Part shown: piece after piece, positions 10,815 through 22,900 of the stretch
Numbering within the stretch: the stretch's first letter is position 1
Layout of the letters: each line of letters begins with the position of its first letter
Assembly (NCBI RefSeq): GCF_030272615.1
Contig: NC_081411.1
Coordinates: 152,075,971 to 152,139,970, forward strand
Source: Cryptomeria japonica
Taxonomy: Eukaryota > Streptophyta > Pinopsida > Cupressales > Cupressaceae
Direction: 5' to 3'
DNA: 64,000 bases
Translations under genes and position numbers: made by a program
Notes under the pieces: model-generated
What the model saw: the letters and a program-made list of their open reading frames with translations, nothing else
Databases searched by the model: none
Told to the model about the DNA's origin: nothing

Positions 10815-11160
10815 ACACAGGTTGCGCTTGAGTGCTATTGAACGCATTTTAGCGCCTTTGATAGCTAAGGATTTAACGCCTTTTTGTCGAAGTTCTGGCC
10901 CTTCTGTCAGAGAAGTAGCACCTTTGTTTGAGTTGTAGCAGTATTGTTGGTTAAATAGCATTACTGTAACTCTTTTAGCGCATTTGTGCTCTCTGTCTGA
11001 CAGAGATTTCATTTTGTTTGACAGTTTTAATTAGCTCGTCCGTTCATATAGTAGCGTTGTTGGTGTTATGTTAGCGCTTTTGTCAGTTTTTCAGCGCATC
11101 TATATTAAAGTAGCACTTTTGTGTTTACATAGAGTAGCGCTTTTGTAATAGAGAGTTGAA
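10815..11160 (+). repeat. Degenerate short repeats with TAGCGC-TTTG in the Tat leader
   Basis: TAGCGC or close variants (TAGCAC, CAGCGC, AACGCC) followed by TTTG-like words recur about ten times in 340 bp, for example near 10849, 10876, 10915, 10975, 11070, 11091, 11111 and 11131. The spacing is irregular, roughly 20-40 bp. The sequence is AT-rich apart from these cores. No protein is predicted. The reverse complement of the core occurs in the 21-bp array at 54134-54322. Confidence 0.55.
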
Positions 11161-11981
11161 AAAAAATAGCATGTAACTAAAAAAACAAAATTTTAGGCTT
11201 GTAGAAGCCCACCAAAAACCTTCTTTTTCACTGTTTTTTTTTGTGCAGGTTTTTGCTAACTTCTTATTTTGTAGGATTCAAGGAGTTAGGGACTTAGAAA
11301 GTTTATTTTCTTTTTTTCTTTCTTTCTAAGCTTTTCTTTTAAAGTTGGATTAAAAAGAACTCACTTTAATTTTTGGTTTAAAATCAACTTCATTTTTCCT
11401 TTTGGACTACAATTTTTTTTTTTTTTTTTCAATTTGGGGCTTTAAATAAATTTCATTTTGCAAAGTTAAAAAGAACCACAAAACAAACAAACAAAATTTT
11501 ATTTCTTTTGCAAGTTAGGAACAAATTTTTCATTTTAGTGCTTAAAACAAACAAAACAAATTTCATTTCTTGCAAAGTTAAAACTTCACAATCAACTTTT
11601 TATTTTGCAAGTTAAAAAGAACAAACAACTTGTCCCTTTTTGTTACAAACTCGCTTTTACTTTGAGCAACGTGCTTTCAATTTTGTTGACCAAGATTTTC
11701 AATTTCCTAGTTAGAAAACAAATTGCCTTGTGAAGTTAAAAAGAACACCATGGTTGTTGGGGCAAAATCTCCAAATAGCATATAGATCACATTGCAATAA
11801 ACTAGTTAAAAAGAACAAGTGTTTTCAGTGTTTGGCACACTTGTGCAAAAAATCTGTAGAGTGGTACCATTTCTAACACACACTATCCTCTCCCTTGGCT
11901 CTCGTGGTCCTAGGTGCAAGAGAAAAGTGTTAGTAGCGCTCAAAATTTTTATTTTTAAGAGAGGCCTGCCAAGAGACACAT
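11161..11981 (+). other. Tat leader, first part, non-coding
   Basis: T- and A-rich leader with long homopolymer runs (poly-T near 11411-11429) and repeated AGTTAAAAAGAAC words at about 11466, 11578, 11615, 11735 and 11807. It ends at the Copia-1 TSD CACAT (11977-11981). The leader resumes at 27879. No open frame is supported. Confidence 0.6.
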
Positions 11982-13474
11982 TGTTGGCATTATAACAGAC
12001 AGTGAGAGATTGTTGGCATTTCAATAAGGATATTGAGAAGGTTGTTGATGATTATGGATATAACTGATTAAGGATGTTTACTGTCTTAATATTATTATTT
12101 TGTCATTGATGTCAAGAAATTGATTTTCTAATTCAATATGATGTTGCCATATCTTAAGAAGTATGATTTGGTGAGTATAAAGATGTCGGTAAAGACACAG
12201 AAAGAATGTGATGAATAAGGGGAGGAATAAGTTATTCAATGGGCAACTATTACCGAGTTAGACAATGATGAGATCATGATGTTTAGATTGTTTTGATATC
12301 CTACATATGCTATTGTTTGAAAGGTTAATACTATACTATGTTACCGAGCAAAGAACTTAGTCGGTAAACCCTGAGGTTATCGCTATCGGTTAATGAAGGC
12401 GGAATGTCTACCGAGTGAAGTTTAGTATTTACCGAGTTGCAACCGAGCTATAACAGAATGCATTGAATGAATAAAAGCATTATTTAATGAAGGAAGCTGA
12501 TGAGCTGGTGATGATTAGATGATTGTTACAACGTGTATAAAGGTTGTTAAGGATCTATGGCAAAGGAAGATCAGCAGGAAGATCTATAGCTCAGATTGAA
12601 CCGCAATACCCTAGCACAAGTTCCAAGAAATGTATGCAAGTTCCAAGATGGGGTAAAACGTTTTCAGTTCGAAGGATACATTGAACTTGGTCAAGTTTGA
12701 AGATCTGATGGCTATGATTGATCATGGGAAATGTGATCAAGGAGATTCAGCGGTTAGCAAATTGTTTATAAATAAGGAACTGTTGATAAACAATGTATGC
12801 GGGCAAGTGTAAGCACAAGGATGCTACATAGTGATTACCGAGCACAGAAGCTTGAAGACCTGTTTGAATAACAGAGTATAGAGCCCAACATACAAGATAA
12901 GTCCTATGACTAGATTGTATTAAGCAAATAAGAATCTGCTTTAGCATTTTAGATGTGAAGTTGCAGATAGATTTTTATTACTATTATTTTGTAAAGTGAC
13001 AGAAAATCTCTTAACCGAGTAGACTTAACAGTCTTATTTGTAAAACCCTCTAGCAAGGTGACATTCTGATTGAGTGTTTGAAATCCTTTAACAAGGTCAC
13101 TTCTAACAAGGTGAAGATCCTAACAGATCCAAGGGAAATCCCTTAGCCGGGTCACATCTAGCAATGTGTTTGTAATCTTTAACAGGATTTGCTTTTAACT
13201 GAGCATACTCTACAAGAGTATATTTCTACGTGGGTCTGAAATCCCACAGTGGTTTTTCCCTATTTGGGTTTCCATGTTAAATCTGGTGTTATGAGTGTTG
13301 TGATGTTTATATGCTTATGAGTTTACATGTTTAGCAGTTTTGGTATATTACTGAAGTATATGTTACCGAGGTTAAATCCGTTGAATATATTGAAGATTAA
13401 GTTTGTATGATTCACCCTCCCTCTCATCTTGTTAGCTTGGCATCTGTGCTAAACATTTAGTATCAGAACTATCA
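11982..13474 (+). repeat. Copia-1 5' LTR (1493 bp)
   Basis: It begins TGTTGGCATTATAAC and ends AGAACTATCA, with the primer-binding site right after. A second TGTTGGCATT lies 29 bp inside the start, and both LTRs have this doubling. A TATA-like TATAAATA is at 12767-12774. ACCGAG occurs eight times, all on this strand: 12252, 12343, 12410, 12431, 12442, 12837, 13014 and 13365. Confidence 0.93.
12767..12774 (+). promoter_or_regulatory. Candidate TATA box in Copia-1 LTR
   Basis: TATAAATA in the sequence TTTATAAATAAGG. It is kept at 27162-27169 in the 3' LTR and, inverted, at about 37197-37204 in Copia-2. Position in the LTR is compatible with a U3/R boundary; use as a promoter is inferred. Confidence 0.45.
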
Positions 13475-13475
13475 A

Positions 13476-13497
13476 TAGGTATCAGAGCATTGGACTC
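13476..13497 (+). promoter_or_regulatory. Copia-1 primer-binding site (initiator Met tRNA type)
   Basis: TAGGTATCAGAGCATTGGAC begins two bases after the LTR. It matches the initiator-Met-type TGGTATCAGAGC at eleven of twelve bases. Copia-2 has TTGGTATCAAAGCGTTGGAC at the matching place. Confidence 0.75.
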
Positions 13498-13539
13498 TGG
13501 AAGAAAAAGTTTAAAGGTACTTGAGGCAAAGATCCAAAG

Positions 13540-14505
13540 ATGTATAAGAGGGATGCACCGAAGCTGAACAAGTCAAGTTTCTCTACATGGTAGAAAAGGA
13601 TGAAGTTGCACCTATCAGGAGTTGAAGAATATGCTGTATATTATCTGGAGAATGATTTCATTACACCTAGCACCTATCCATTGAAAATGTAAGAGATAAA
13701 GGCAAAGCAAGAACATATTCAAGCAATGATTGAAATAACATCTGCATTGACCGACTCAGAGTTTAATGATCTAGAAGGCTGCAATGATGCAAAGGTAATG
13801 TGGGACAAGCTCATATCTGTGTATGGCGGTCATGAACATGTTCAAAGAGAAAAAGTGGATAGTCTAAGAGGACAACTTGAATCTATGATGATGAATGAAG
13901 GTGAGAACATAACCCAGTACAGTACAAGATTAAAGAAGATTGTCAATCAAATCAAAGGAGCAGGTGGAACCATTGAAGATAAGGATGTCACAAGTAAGTT
14001 GTTAAGAACCCTTCTACCAACTTATGCAGTCTGAGTCTTTGCAATCAATGAATTGAGGTTTGTACCCAATATGCCAGTTTCTTTAGATGCTACTATTGGT
14101 AAGCTACATGCATTTGAGTTAAGTAATTTTAATAACAGTGGGTCTTCGATAAATAAAGTTGAATCTGCATTTAGTTCTTTTTATCTTGATGAATCTGAAG
14201 ATTACAATGATAGAAAGTATAAGTATTCTGAAGGGAATCACAATGGAGCAAGTGAAAGATTTCACAAGAACATGGAAGAAGTACACAAACTATATGAGGA
14301 AATCAGAAATCAAGAAGAGTTTGAAGCACTATTAGCCAGAAGGTTATCGAGAGGCAAAGGTAAGTATAAAGGAAAACTACCTTTGAAATGTTTCAATTGT
14401 GATAATATAGGACATATGGCTTCTAACTGTCCTAACAAAGATTTTACTGAAAAGAGAGATTACCAAGATGACAGACAAAAAAATAATCATTACAGAGGAC
14501 AATGA
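13540..14505 (+). pseudogene. Copia-1 gag (nucleocapsid polyprotein), broken
   Basis: The start is set by ATG at 13540, matching the first Met of the Copia-2 gag (MYKRDAPKLNK). It shows the UBN2-type copia gag core, in which W/L-rich helices around 13790-14010 pack capsids, and an intact zinc knuckle CFNCDNIGHMASNC at about 14389-14430 for RNA binding. Stops at about 13591, 13690 and 14032 break it. The final TGA at 14503 lies at exactly the position of the TGA that ends the Copia-2 gag. Confidence 0.85.
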
Positions 14506-15120
14506 GACTTCAGAAGAAGAGATAGAAAGTCATGCCTAATAGCTGATGAGGAATCCAATGATGATAAATCTGATGAAACTGATACAAAGGAAGTAGTTTA
14601 TGTGGCTATCAAAGATGGATTAGATGAAGAAAGGTATGAAGAAAAAGCCCTAATATCTCACATAAATACTAATGACTCTTGGATCATAGATAGTGGATGC
14701 TCACATCACATGACAGGTGATAAACACAAGTTTGTTATGTTAGAAGATTATGATGGAGGTTATGTAAGATTTGGTAATGATGCACCATGTCCGGTAAAAG
14801 GTAAAAGATCCATAACACTTCTTGATAATGCTAAATGTAATGATGTTTATTGGGTTGAAAGATTGAAATACAATTTGTTGAGTGTAGCACAGCTAAACAA
14901 CATAGGTTACCGAATAGAATTTCAGAAAGGAATTGTCAAAGTTCATGACAAGCATGGAAAGTTAGCTGCTACCGGGACACAAACAAAAGGTAACACATTT
15001 CACCTTGACTCAACTCGAAACAAGTGTCTGTATGAAAAGATAGATGATACCTGGTTATGGCATAAAAGGTTTTGTCATGTAAATTTTGATAATCTGATCA
15101 AAATAAGTAAGAAGCACTGA
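14506..15120 (+). pseudogene. Copia-1 protease and integrase N-terminus, broken
   Basis: The aspartic protease active site is IIDSGCSHHMTG at about 14683-14718. LLSVAQLNN at about 14875-14900 marks its C-terminal part. The integrase zinc-binding region begins with WHKRFCHVNFD at about 15055-15090, giving the two histidines. A TGA at 15118 ends the frame where Copia-2 reads on. The protease would cut the polyprotein, and the integrase would insert the cDNA. Confidence 0.85.
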
Positions 15121-15807
15121 GTAAGAGGTCTACCGAGTCTTGAAAAACCTGAGAATGCTATGTGTCGAGGATGCCAGATGGGTAAGATGACAAGATCAAG
15201 CTTTACAAGTAAGTCCTACACTTCTAAGGGAATTTTAGATCTCCTGCATACTGATCTTTGTGGTCCTATGAAAATTCAAAGTTATTATGGTGATAAATAT
15301 TTCATATTATTTGTGGATGATTATTCAAGGATGATGTCAGTTATGTTTTTAAAAGAAAAATCAGAAGCTTTTCAAATGTTTAAATGGTACAAGGCAAGAG
15401 TTGAAAATGAAATAGGAAGACAACTGAAATGTCTTATATCAGATAGAGGAGGAGAGTTTACCTCTGATGAATTTAACTTATTCTGCAATGATCATGGTAT
15501 AAAAAGACAAGTCTCTGCACCGAGAACTCCACAACAAAATGGGATAGCTGAGAGAAGAAACAAATTTTTTGTGGATTGTGCCAAAACCCTGATGATTGAA
15601 AAGAAAGTGCCACAAACATTTTGGAGAGAAGCAATAAGCACAACAATTTACACCCTAAACCGAGTACAATTGAAGAAAGGAACTTTGAAGACACCATATG
15701 AAATCTGGTATGACAAAAAACCTAATGTAAGTTACTTAAAAATCTTTGGAAGTAGATGCTATGTACACAAAGATGATAGAAATGGAAAGTTTGATCAAAA
15801 AAGTTAA
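15121..15807 (+). pseudogene. Copia-1 integrase core, broken
   Basis: It opens with the zinc-finger cysteines (CRGCQMGK at about 15162). The catalytic triad is visible as D in LLHTDLCGPM (about 15250), D in ISDRGGEF (about 15440) and E in NGIAERRN (about 15550), with normal copia spacing. It ends at a TAA at 15805 inside DQKS, where Copia-2 continues (DQKREEGTF). All three catalytic residues are retained. Confidence 0.88.
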
Positions 15808-16636
15808 GAAGGAACATTTCTAGGTTATTCTTCTAGAAGCAAAGCATTTAAATGTCTGATCAAATCATCTAACAAAATAGTAGAAATTGCAAATGTGAAA
15901 ATTGATGAATTTGTAGAAAGAAATGATGAAGGAAACTCTATGGAACCAAAAGATTATGAAGGATTTGTCTATGTTCAACTGAGAAGTCCTACTGAGAAGA
16001 CTGCTGAAGGAAATGAAGATAATATCCAGTTACCGAGTGATGAAGAAGATCATATAGAGCCTACCGAGCCCGTATTAGCCAAATATGTCAGAAGACATCA
16101 TGCAGAAAGTCAAATTATAGGAGATAAGAATGATCCAGTGATGACAAGAAACAAACTGAGACATAACACATGTCTGATATCTGAATTTGAACCAAGAATA
16201 GTGAAAGAGGCATTTAACAGTGAATATTGGATAAATGCTATGACAGAAGGGATTGATCAAATCAAGAAGAATGACACGTGGACACTGGTCCCAAGACCAA
16301 AGGACAAAAATGTAATCGATACAAAGTGGATTTTCATAAATAAGCTAAATGAAAAAGGTGAGGTCATTGGAAATAAAGCAAGACTAGTTTGCAAAGGTTA
16401 TGCCCAAGAAGAAGGAATTGATTATGATGAGACTTTTGCACCTGTGGCAAGACTTGAAGGAGTAAGAACATTGTTGGCATACGCTGCTTTCAAAAATTTC
16501 AAGGTATATCAAATGGATGTCAAATCTGCATTTCTGAATGGTATATTAGAAGAAGAGGCTTTTATTGAACAACCTGAAGGATTTGTTGAAGACAAGAATA
16601 AAGATCAGGTATGTAAATTGAACAAATATTTATATG
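15808..16636 (+). pseudogene. Copia-1 integrase tail and reverse transcriptase N-terminus
   Basis: An acidic linker at 15895-16190 carries repeated glutamate-rich blocks. The RT follows: [20 protein letters not shown], then [21 protein letters not shown] at about 16378-16440, and the first catalytic Asp in [12 protein letters not shown] at about 16510-16545. The frame is cut at 16636 by the LARD, whose TSD ATATG lies at 16632-16636. The RT resumes in the same frame at 24885. Confidence 0.88.
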
Positions 16637-17074
16637 TGTGTAGGGGAAAAAGCGAGACTAGGTTAACATGCCCTAATCCTACCTTTTGACACACATTACG
16701 GAATACGAAAGAGCCTAGAGATATCGCACAATTGGCTACTTCTTTTTGTGAAAGAGAGAGCCATGGGATATCTATTAGGATTTCTATTCCCTTGTTGAAA
16801 TTGAAAGATAAAATGATGCAAGTTCAATCCCTAACCTCAAAATGCAAGTAGGAACTAATGACAAGATTGCAGAATTGAACTTAAATGATGGAAAGCTGTA
16901 AACACAAGGATAAGACAAGAATGAAAATGCGTACCCGGAGTTAAAATCTGACTGAAAATGTTCGGGACGGGGGTGCGGGCGCCACTGTCCTGATTCTGAC
17001 CCTGAAACTACTCCGAAAACTGCTGTTTTTGCACTTTGGAAAAAGCTGTCAAAGTTGCTGAAAATGCTGTCGAA

Positions 17075-17185
17075 CCAGGGCGCCCAGCGCCCCTGTCCCA
17101 GGGACCAGGGCACCCAGAAGGGACCAGGGCACCCAGCGCCCCTGTCCTGGCAGGACCAGGGCGCCCCACGCCCCTGTCCTGGTCT
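17075..17185. repeat. 19-bp minisatellite and GGCGCC palindromes in LARD 3' LTR
   Basis: Units of the form GGGACCAGGGCACCCAGAA with GCGCC-type palindromes. The other LTR has one more unit (23615-23745), which fully explains the 19-bp length difference between the LTRs (1681 against 1700). Confidence 0.8.
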
Positions 17186-17302
17186 TTTGTTCTGAAATTT
17201 GGTGGGAAGGCCGGTCTCAGTCTGCTTCTTCCGGATCTGCAACCTGCGGCATCGTCCGAGTCCCGAAACCTGCAATAATATCTGAAAAGGGGAAGGGGCA
17301 GC

Positions 17303-17308
17303 TATATA
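17303..17308 (-). promoter_or_regulatory. Candidate TATA box, LARD 3' LTR copy
   Basis: CTATATAG sits at the edge of the GC-rich block on the minus strand. The 5' LTR copy at 23865-23870 would drive the element RNA. Confidence 0.45.
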
Positions 17309-18317
17309 GGGTTTTGCCTTAGTCAAACCCCCGCTTCGGTGATTTCCACCTCCACGAATAGCCAAGTTGTTTTGTAAAATGTATTGTGTGTGCAGACCTA
17401 GTGTGTGTGCAAGGTCCAAAATGCAAGAAAGAAAACTAGAGCAACCTAGAAAGTAAACCCTAATTGCTTGTAAATGATAATGCAAATGCTCTAAATCAAG
17501 ATGCAATGTGATCTAAAGCATGAATAAATGATATATCAAAGCTTATGTAAGGACATGAAAACAATATGAAATCATACCCAACCCTCAAGGGAGGAGTACA
17601 AGCCAATCTTCAGTCGGTAATCTCCTATTGTTCTTCAATGTCTTCCAAGCCCTAAGTGGATGAATGAATTTGATAAGTTCTTGATAGAGGAATGTTGAAT
17701 GTTGTTGAAGTCTTCAAAGATCTGCTCTTTCGCTGCATAGAAGGTCCTTGAAAGCCAAAAATCCGATCCTTTCAAATGAAGAAAGAGAGCTCTTATGTAT
17801 GAAACCCTAGGTTGTAAATTCGTATTTTGGCCGACCTAGAGATTGAATATCTCGCCAATTTCTTGGGGTTAAGCTTTATTTTATGATTGGATCGTGCTCC
17901 CAAAATTTCGGGAAAAATGTCCGGGACCATGTTGCACGGGCGCCATGGTCCCGACAACTTTTCACCAAATTTTCAGGGCCGTCAGATATGATGATTTTAG
18001 AGAGAATCCCGAAGTTACAGGTGATTTCGAGATGTTTTGACCCCCGAAATCAAGCCCCCAAGTTCAAAATAGGACCTAATTAGGGTTTTTGATTAAATGA
18101 TGTATTGGAAGAATAAAATGAAAGGGGCACACTTTAATGAAAGGGCCCAACTTTATGATATGGGAGATGATAAAATAGGACCTTAGACCTAATTAATTTA
18201 ATTAATTAAGTGCTAAAGGGGAAATGCAATGCAAAATGCAAAATGCGCCAAGGCGGGTGCTAAACTAGGTGTGAAATTGTACCACCCTAGCAAGTGCGTA
18301 CAATTTACGACGCTACA

Positions 18318-18330
18318 TTTAGCCCCCACT
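18318..18330 (-). promoter_or_regulatory. LARD polypurine tract
   Basis: AGTGGGGGCTAAA on the minus strand, directly abutting the 3' LTR. It is the expected primer for plus-strand cDNA synthesis. Confidence 0.8.
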
Positions 18331-19924
18331 TTAGCGGTCATATGAACACTACGTGCATATGCAAGCTAAAGTACAGAAAAGTAAACATTATTTGAAAAAG
18401 GATATATCCATAAGTCTGTCGAACGAAGCCCCCAGCGGTATCTGCAGTACACAGTTAGGAACCACACCCTACAAAACACACGTTAGATCACAAAATCACC
18501 TAATGCTTACTAAGGAAGGTGGTGAAAATTCGAGGGTAGCTATATGCCCCCCCCTATTTCGGCTTGCTAATTTTAGTGAGTTGAAACAGGGTATCATGTT
18601 TACCTCTTCGAATTGTTAAAGAATATTGATGACAAATGCTCACAAAAAGATTTGATATGAGATCAAAAACTAATGGAGAATCATTTGGTAAGAAAGAGGA
18701 CTAAGTCTCAATTCCAACACAACAACGAGTGTGAGGATTTGGGAGTTCTCTAACACAAGATGAAGGATGTAAATGGAAACAAAATGAAAAGAGAAAGAAA
18801 GAAAAAAAAGAAGAAGCATGAATACACACATTGGTGATCCATGAGAAGAATAGTGAGAGAGAAAAACATGGACTTCTCACCCCTAGATCTTGTCTAGGTG
18901 ATCCATGGGAGAAAGGACACGGAAAACTAGCCCCTAGAGTCTGTCTAGGTGATCCATGTAAGGGAGGAGAGTGAGAAAGTCTAGCCTTATGCCGCTAGTT
19001 CCACTCAACCTCGTGCATGTGTGTGTAAGGGAGGTTAGAAGCACCTCATAGGAGTCTATACCCGAGTATGCTACAACCTGTATATGTATAGTACAAAAAG
19101 GTGACATCTCGCTCTAAGAGTCTGTGTCGAGAATGACCCATTGCTCAAAAAGTGTAATGTTTATGTCATAAGGAAAGTAGAACAAGGATACCTACCTTCA
19201 TCACAAAAGAAGATACCCCAAAAATGCAACAATGTCATAGATCCAAGCAAGAGAGTTTTGCACTCTTTAAGCAAGGATGAGATAGTTTGAAAAGGGATAT
19301 CTTGTAGTATGTGTAAAGGAGATCCTTAGAGGAGAAGAAATCTTTGTACAAAAGACACCTATCCCCAAGAGGAATTGTCTTAGACAAATATAACATCTTC
19401 TACAATAAGACAAAGAAGAGAATAAGAATGCAATACTTTCTTCTTTTGCGAGTTGAAAGTGATTCTTAATGAAGGATGATGCTCTTTTTAACCCAATTAG
19501 GAGAGTGAATTCATTATGGATGTATTTTACCAAGTGCAAAAGAGGTTGTGTCAAGGACTTACACCTCTTGTAAGAGAGAATCCTTGAACAAACAACAACA
19601 AATGCATACAAGGAATAACATCAAGTAATAAAGTTCACACCATCCACAAAATAGGAAAAAGTGGATCCTCAGATAAAAATAAGGAAAGATCATTGCCTCG
19701 ATGAGAAGGACTTACACAATCTTCTAGGGAGAGATTTGGACATAAGCAAAATAAGGGATGTATGAAATCACTCTTGTCCCCATAAGAACAAGAAAATTAG
19801 GCTATTATGTTGCTTCAAAAAAATATGATTGCACTTGAAATTGTACCATCAAGAATGACAATGAGCCCCCAGTAAATGAGCTACCAATGTCACATAATGA
19901 TGAGCAACATAATAGCCATTAATG
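18331..19924 (-). other. LARD 3' non-coding region
   Basis: 1.6 kb between the stop of the long ORF and the polypurine tract. It is purine-rich on the plus strand. The phrase TCTAGGTGATCCATG recurs at about 18892 and 18945, with a shorter form at 18832. A 114-codon minus-strand frame at 19267-19611 has no recognisable domain and I do not count it. Confidence 0.6.
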
Positions 19925-22900
19925 TTATTTAAAGACATGATAGATTGAATGAGGTATTTGAATATGACATGCTAAATGCTCAACTATAAGTGAGATCAAA
20001 AACATGTATAAAATTGAAGAAGAAAAGTCACAAGAACTCTTAGAAGAGGGATGAGTGTAATTTATTAGAGCCTTATCCCTGGAGGAAAGGACTTTATGAT
20101 GAATAGGAGATAAAGATTCATAAGTGGATTTAGAAATTTGAGGGGATTCATAAAGAGATTTGTTCATTGCCAAGATTTCCTTATGAGGGGAATGAGAGTT
20201 GATAGAAGTAGAAGATGATTTAGTTGAAGTAAGATCATCATCACTACTAAATATAGCATTCACATTGAGAGATGGTCTTTTAGATGCTTTAGTGCGTTTG
20301 CAGGGATTATAGCCAAGTCCAAAGGCATAATTGTGAAAATTAGTCTCTAGAGGAACTTTTATCCCTTGTTCATGAGTGCCACAACCATTTCCATGATACC
20401 CATGCTTAGCAAAAATGCGAAAACCACGACCATAACGATCAGCCATTTCAGGAAGAGAAGGTGGTTTTTCATAAGACAAAGAATCAAACTCTTCATAATT
20501 AGAGGTGTGAGGAGAAGAAGTTTGAGAAGCGGCCACAAAATTATTGCTCATAGATTTAGGTAAGACTGATTGATCTCTAGTTTCTTCCTTCTTTTTACCT
20601 TTAAGATCTCTAGGAGGAACCCTATATTCGCCTACAAAGGTGGGATTAAAATCAAGAGATCCCCAATCGTCTTCCGCGAGAACCTTCTCATGATCAAAAG
20701 CCTTTTCATGTGTAGACTCAAGTCCAGAAGGATCTTCTTCAGGAGCTTTAGGCTCATCCAAAGAATTTTGATTATTAGAGGGTGATGATTTATCCATAGG
20801 TATCTTGTTCAAAGAGTCATCACTAGAAGAGGAAGGCTTTGAAGAACTCCCTTTGGAAGTAGATGTTTGCAAACAAGCCTGAAGATTAGTATCTCCTATC
20901 AAGGTATATGTCTTATTGTTATAAATTAATTTAACTTGTCTATGCAATGTAGAGGGGACAACTTGCATACTGTGAATCCAAGGTCTCCCTAATAACAAGT
21001 TGTATGTTAAATTTCCCGACATAACATGGATAGGAGTAGGCAAAGTAATAGGTCCCACTGTGACGGGTAAGGTGATAATACCTAATGAAGACTTAGCCAC
21101 ATTATCAAAGCCTCGAATGGGACGAGAGTCAGGCTCAATAAGGGATGTATCCACATTCATCTTATGCAATAGATTAATGCTACACACATTAAGGCCAGAG
21201 CCATTATCTACCAGTGTTCGTCTTATAGCAGTGTTATTTATGATAACCACAATCATCAAGGGATCATATTGTTGTTGAATTTCACTAGTAGGCAACTCAT
21301 CTTGGGTAAACACAATTTGAGCTTTAGGATTCATCACAGAGTTAACCAAAGACACTATATTACTGGATGTATTAGGTGGAGGAACATTCAAATCTTTCAA
21401 GGCATCTTGTAACATTCCATGATGAACGAAAGAAGTTTGGATCAAATCCCAAAGGGATATCTTAGCAGGGGTAGTTTTAAGTTGTTCTATGAGATCATAG
21501 TCCTTACTAAGCATTTGTGAAATACGAGTCGCTTGAGGAAGAATAGGTTGAGAAGGAGGAAGTGAAGTGGGGATAACTGGAGGAGGACTAGGTTGCCTAT
21601 TGTTTCTTGTGTTATAGGTATGAGCAACCGAATGATAACTCTCTCTAGTCAGTTGCTTAGCATACTCATAAGGGCTCTTAGAAGAATAACCTCCTTGCAC
21701 AGTAATAATAGGTTTCTTAGGAGTGCAAAAAGAATCATTAGCATAACCACCTTGAACCACTAAGATAGGCTTATTTAAAGGTTGAGAATTTTGAGAAGGA
21801 CAAGCACCTTGGACAGTGAGGAGAGGTTTGTTAGGTGTCTCATTCAAATGTATCAAATTGATTGAGGATGGTTTAGAGGAATGAACAAAAGTGTTGGAAG
21901 AATTATTGATAGTCTTCTCTTGCACTAAAATCTTATCACGGATTAAATCAATTTTAGGAGAGAGACAAGGGGTAAGCATTGATGTTCTAGTAGGAAGAGG
22001 AAAGGTCATATCATCCTCTATCATCAAAGGATCTACATGGGGAATAAACTCTCTAGGAGAAGGATCAACATTACTCTCTAAAGTCTCACTTTTGAGAGGA
22101 AGATCTTTGAAAGAAATGTTAACCATCTTGCTTTGAACTAGGGTTTCCTTATGAGTAGAACCAAGTTGAGGAGAGGGAGATGCTTTATTTTTAGAGGGAG
22201 AATAATTGAGATTCAAGGAAGGGGAGAAACTATCAAGGGAGTTTCCAATCTTGATTTCATCCCCTTTGGCTAGGGGTAGAGAATAATCTATACCTTCTTC
22301 TAATGGTTCATCCCAAATAGTGAGGTTGTTGAAAGGAATGTTTAAAGTATTGTCAATTTCGGGAGAGGAGATAACATTGTTTATTAATTCTTCATCCTTA
22401 GGAGGGAAAGCATCAATAAATGTGTTAAACTCATCCTCTTTCCTCAAAATATGTTCAATATGATCTTTAGGGGAGAGAGAATTAAGGAAATTGCTTATTA
22501 TTTCATCTTCTTTCTCTAAGGGATGCTTATGGGTAAGACAAACTTTAGGAGAAGGGTAAGCATTTATCATTAATTCATCATCTCTAGTGGGAATTTTGTT
22601 GGAAAAGGAAAGGCCATCACTAGGAAATGTAGGGATAATGTCATCTTCTTGCACACAAGGATCCTCATGAAGGGAGCATTTTTTAGGAGACACAAAGGCA
22701 TCAAGGGCATCATCCCACAAAGCATGATCATATCTATTAAAAGGTTTATCTTTTGATTCAAAAGGAGATATTTCCTCATAGAGGGGATTATTGAACACAA
22801 CCATGTTACTAGATTCAGTGGAAGAGTTGATAGGAATGTACCCTTGAGAGGAACCATTTGACTTATCTTTCTCATCACATCTAAATGGCATAGTAACAAG

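Larger units (their letters stand above)
16637..18317 (-). repeat. LARD 3' LTR (1681 bp)
   Basis: It lies next to the polypurine tract (18318-18330). A TATATA motif at 17303-17308 reads on the minus strand and is followed by a GC-rich block (about 17250-16960) in otherwise AT-rich DNA. Open frames here on both strands (for example 240 codons at 16784-17506) come from this GC bias and recur in the other LTR; I do not count them as genes. Confidence 0.93.

Noticed and set aside
16784-17506. 240-codon minus-strand open frame in the LARD LTR, also seen in part at 23327-24068
   Set aside because: It lies in the GC-rich LTR repeat, has no domain, changes frame between the two LTRs and includes the 19-bp repeat units. 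It is a by-product of base composition.
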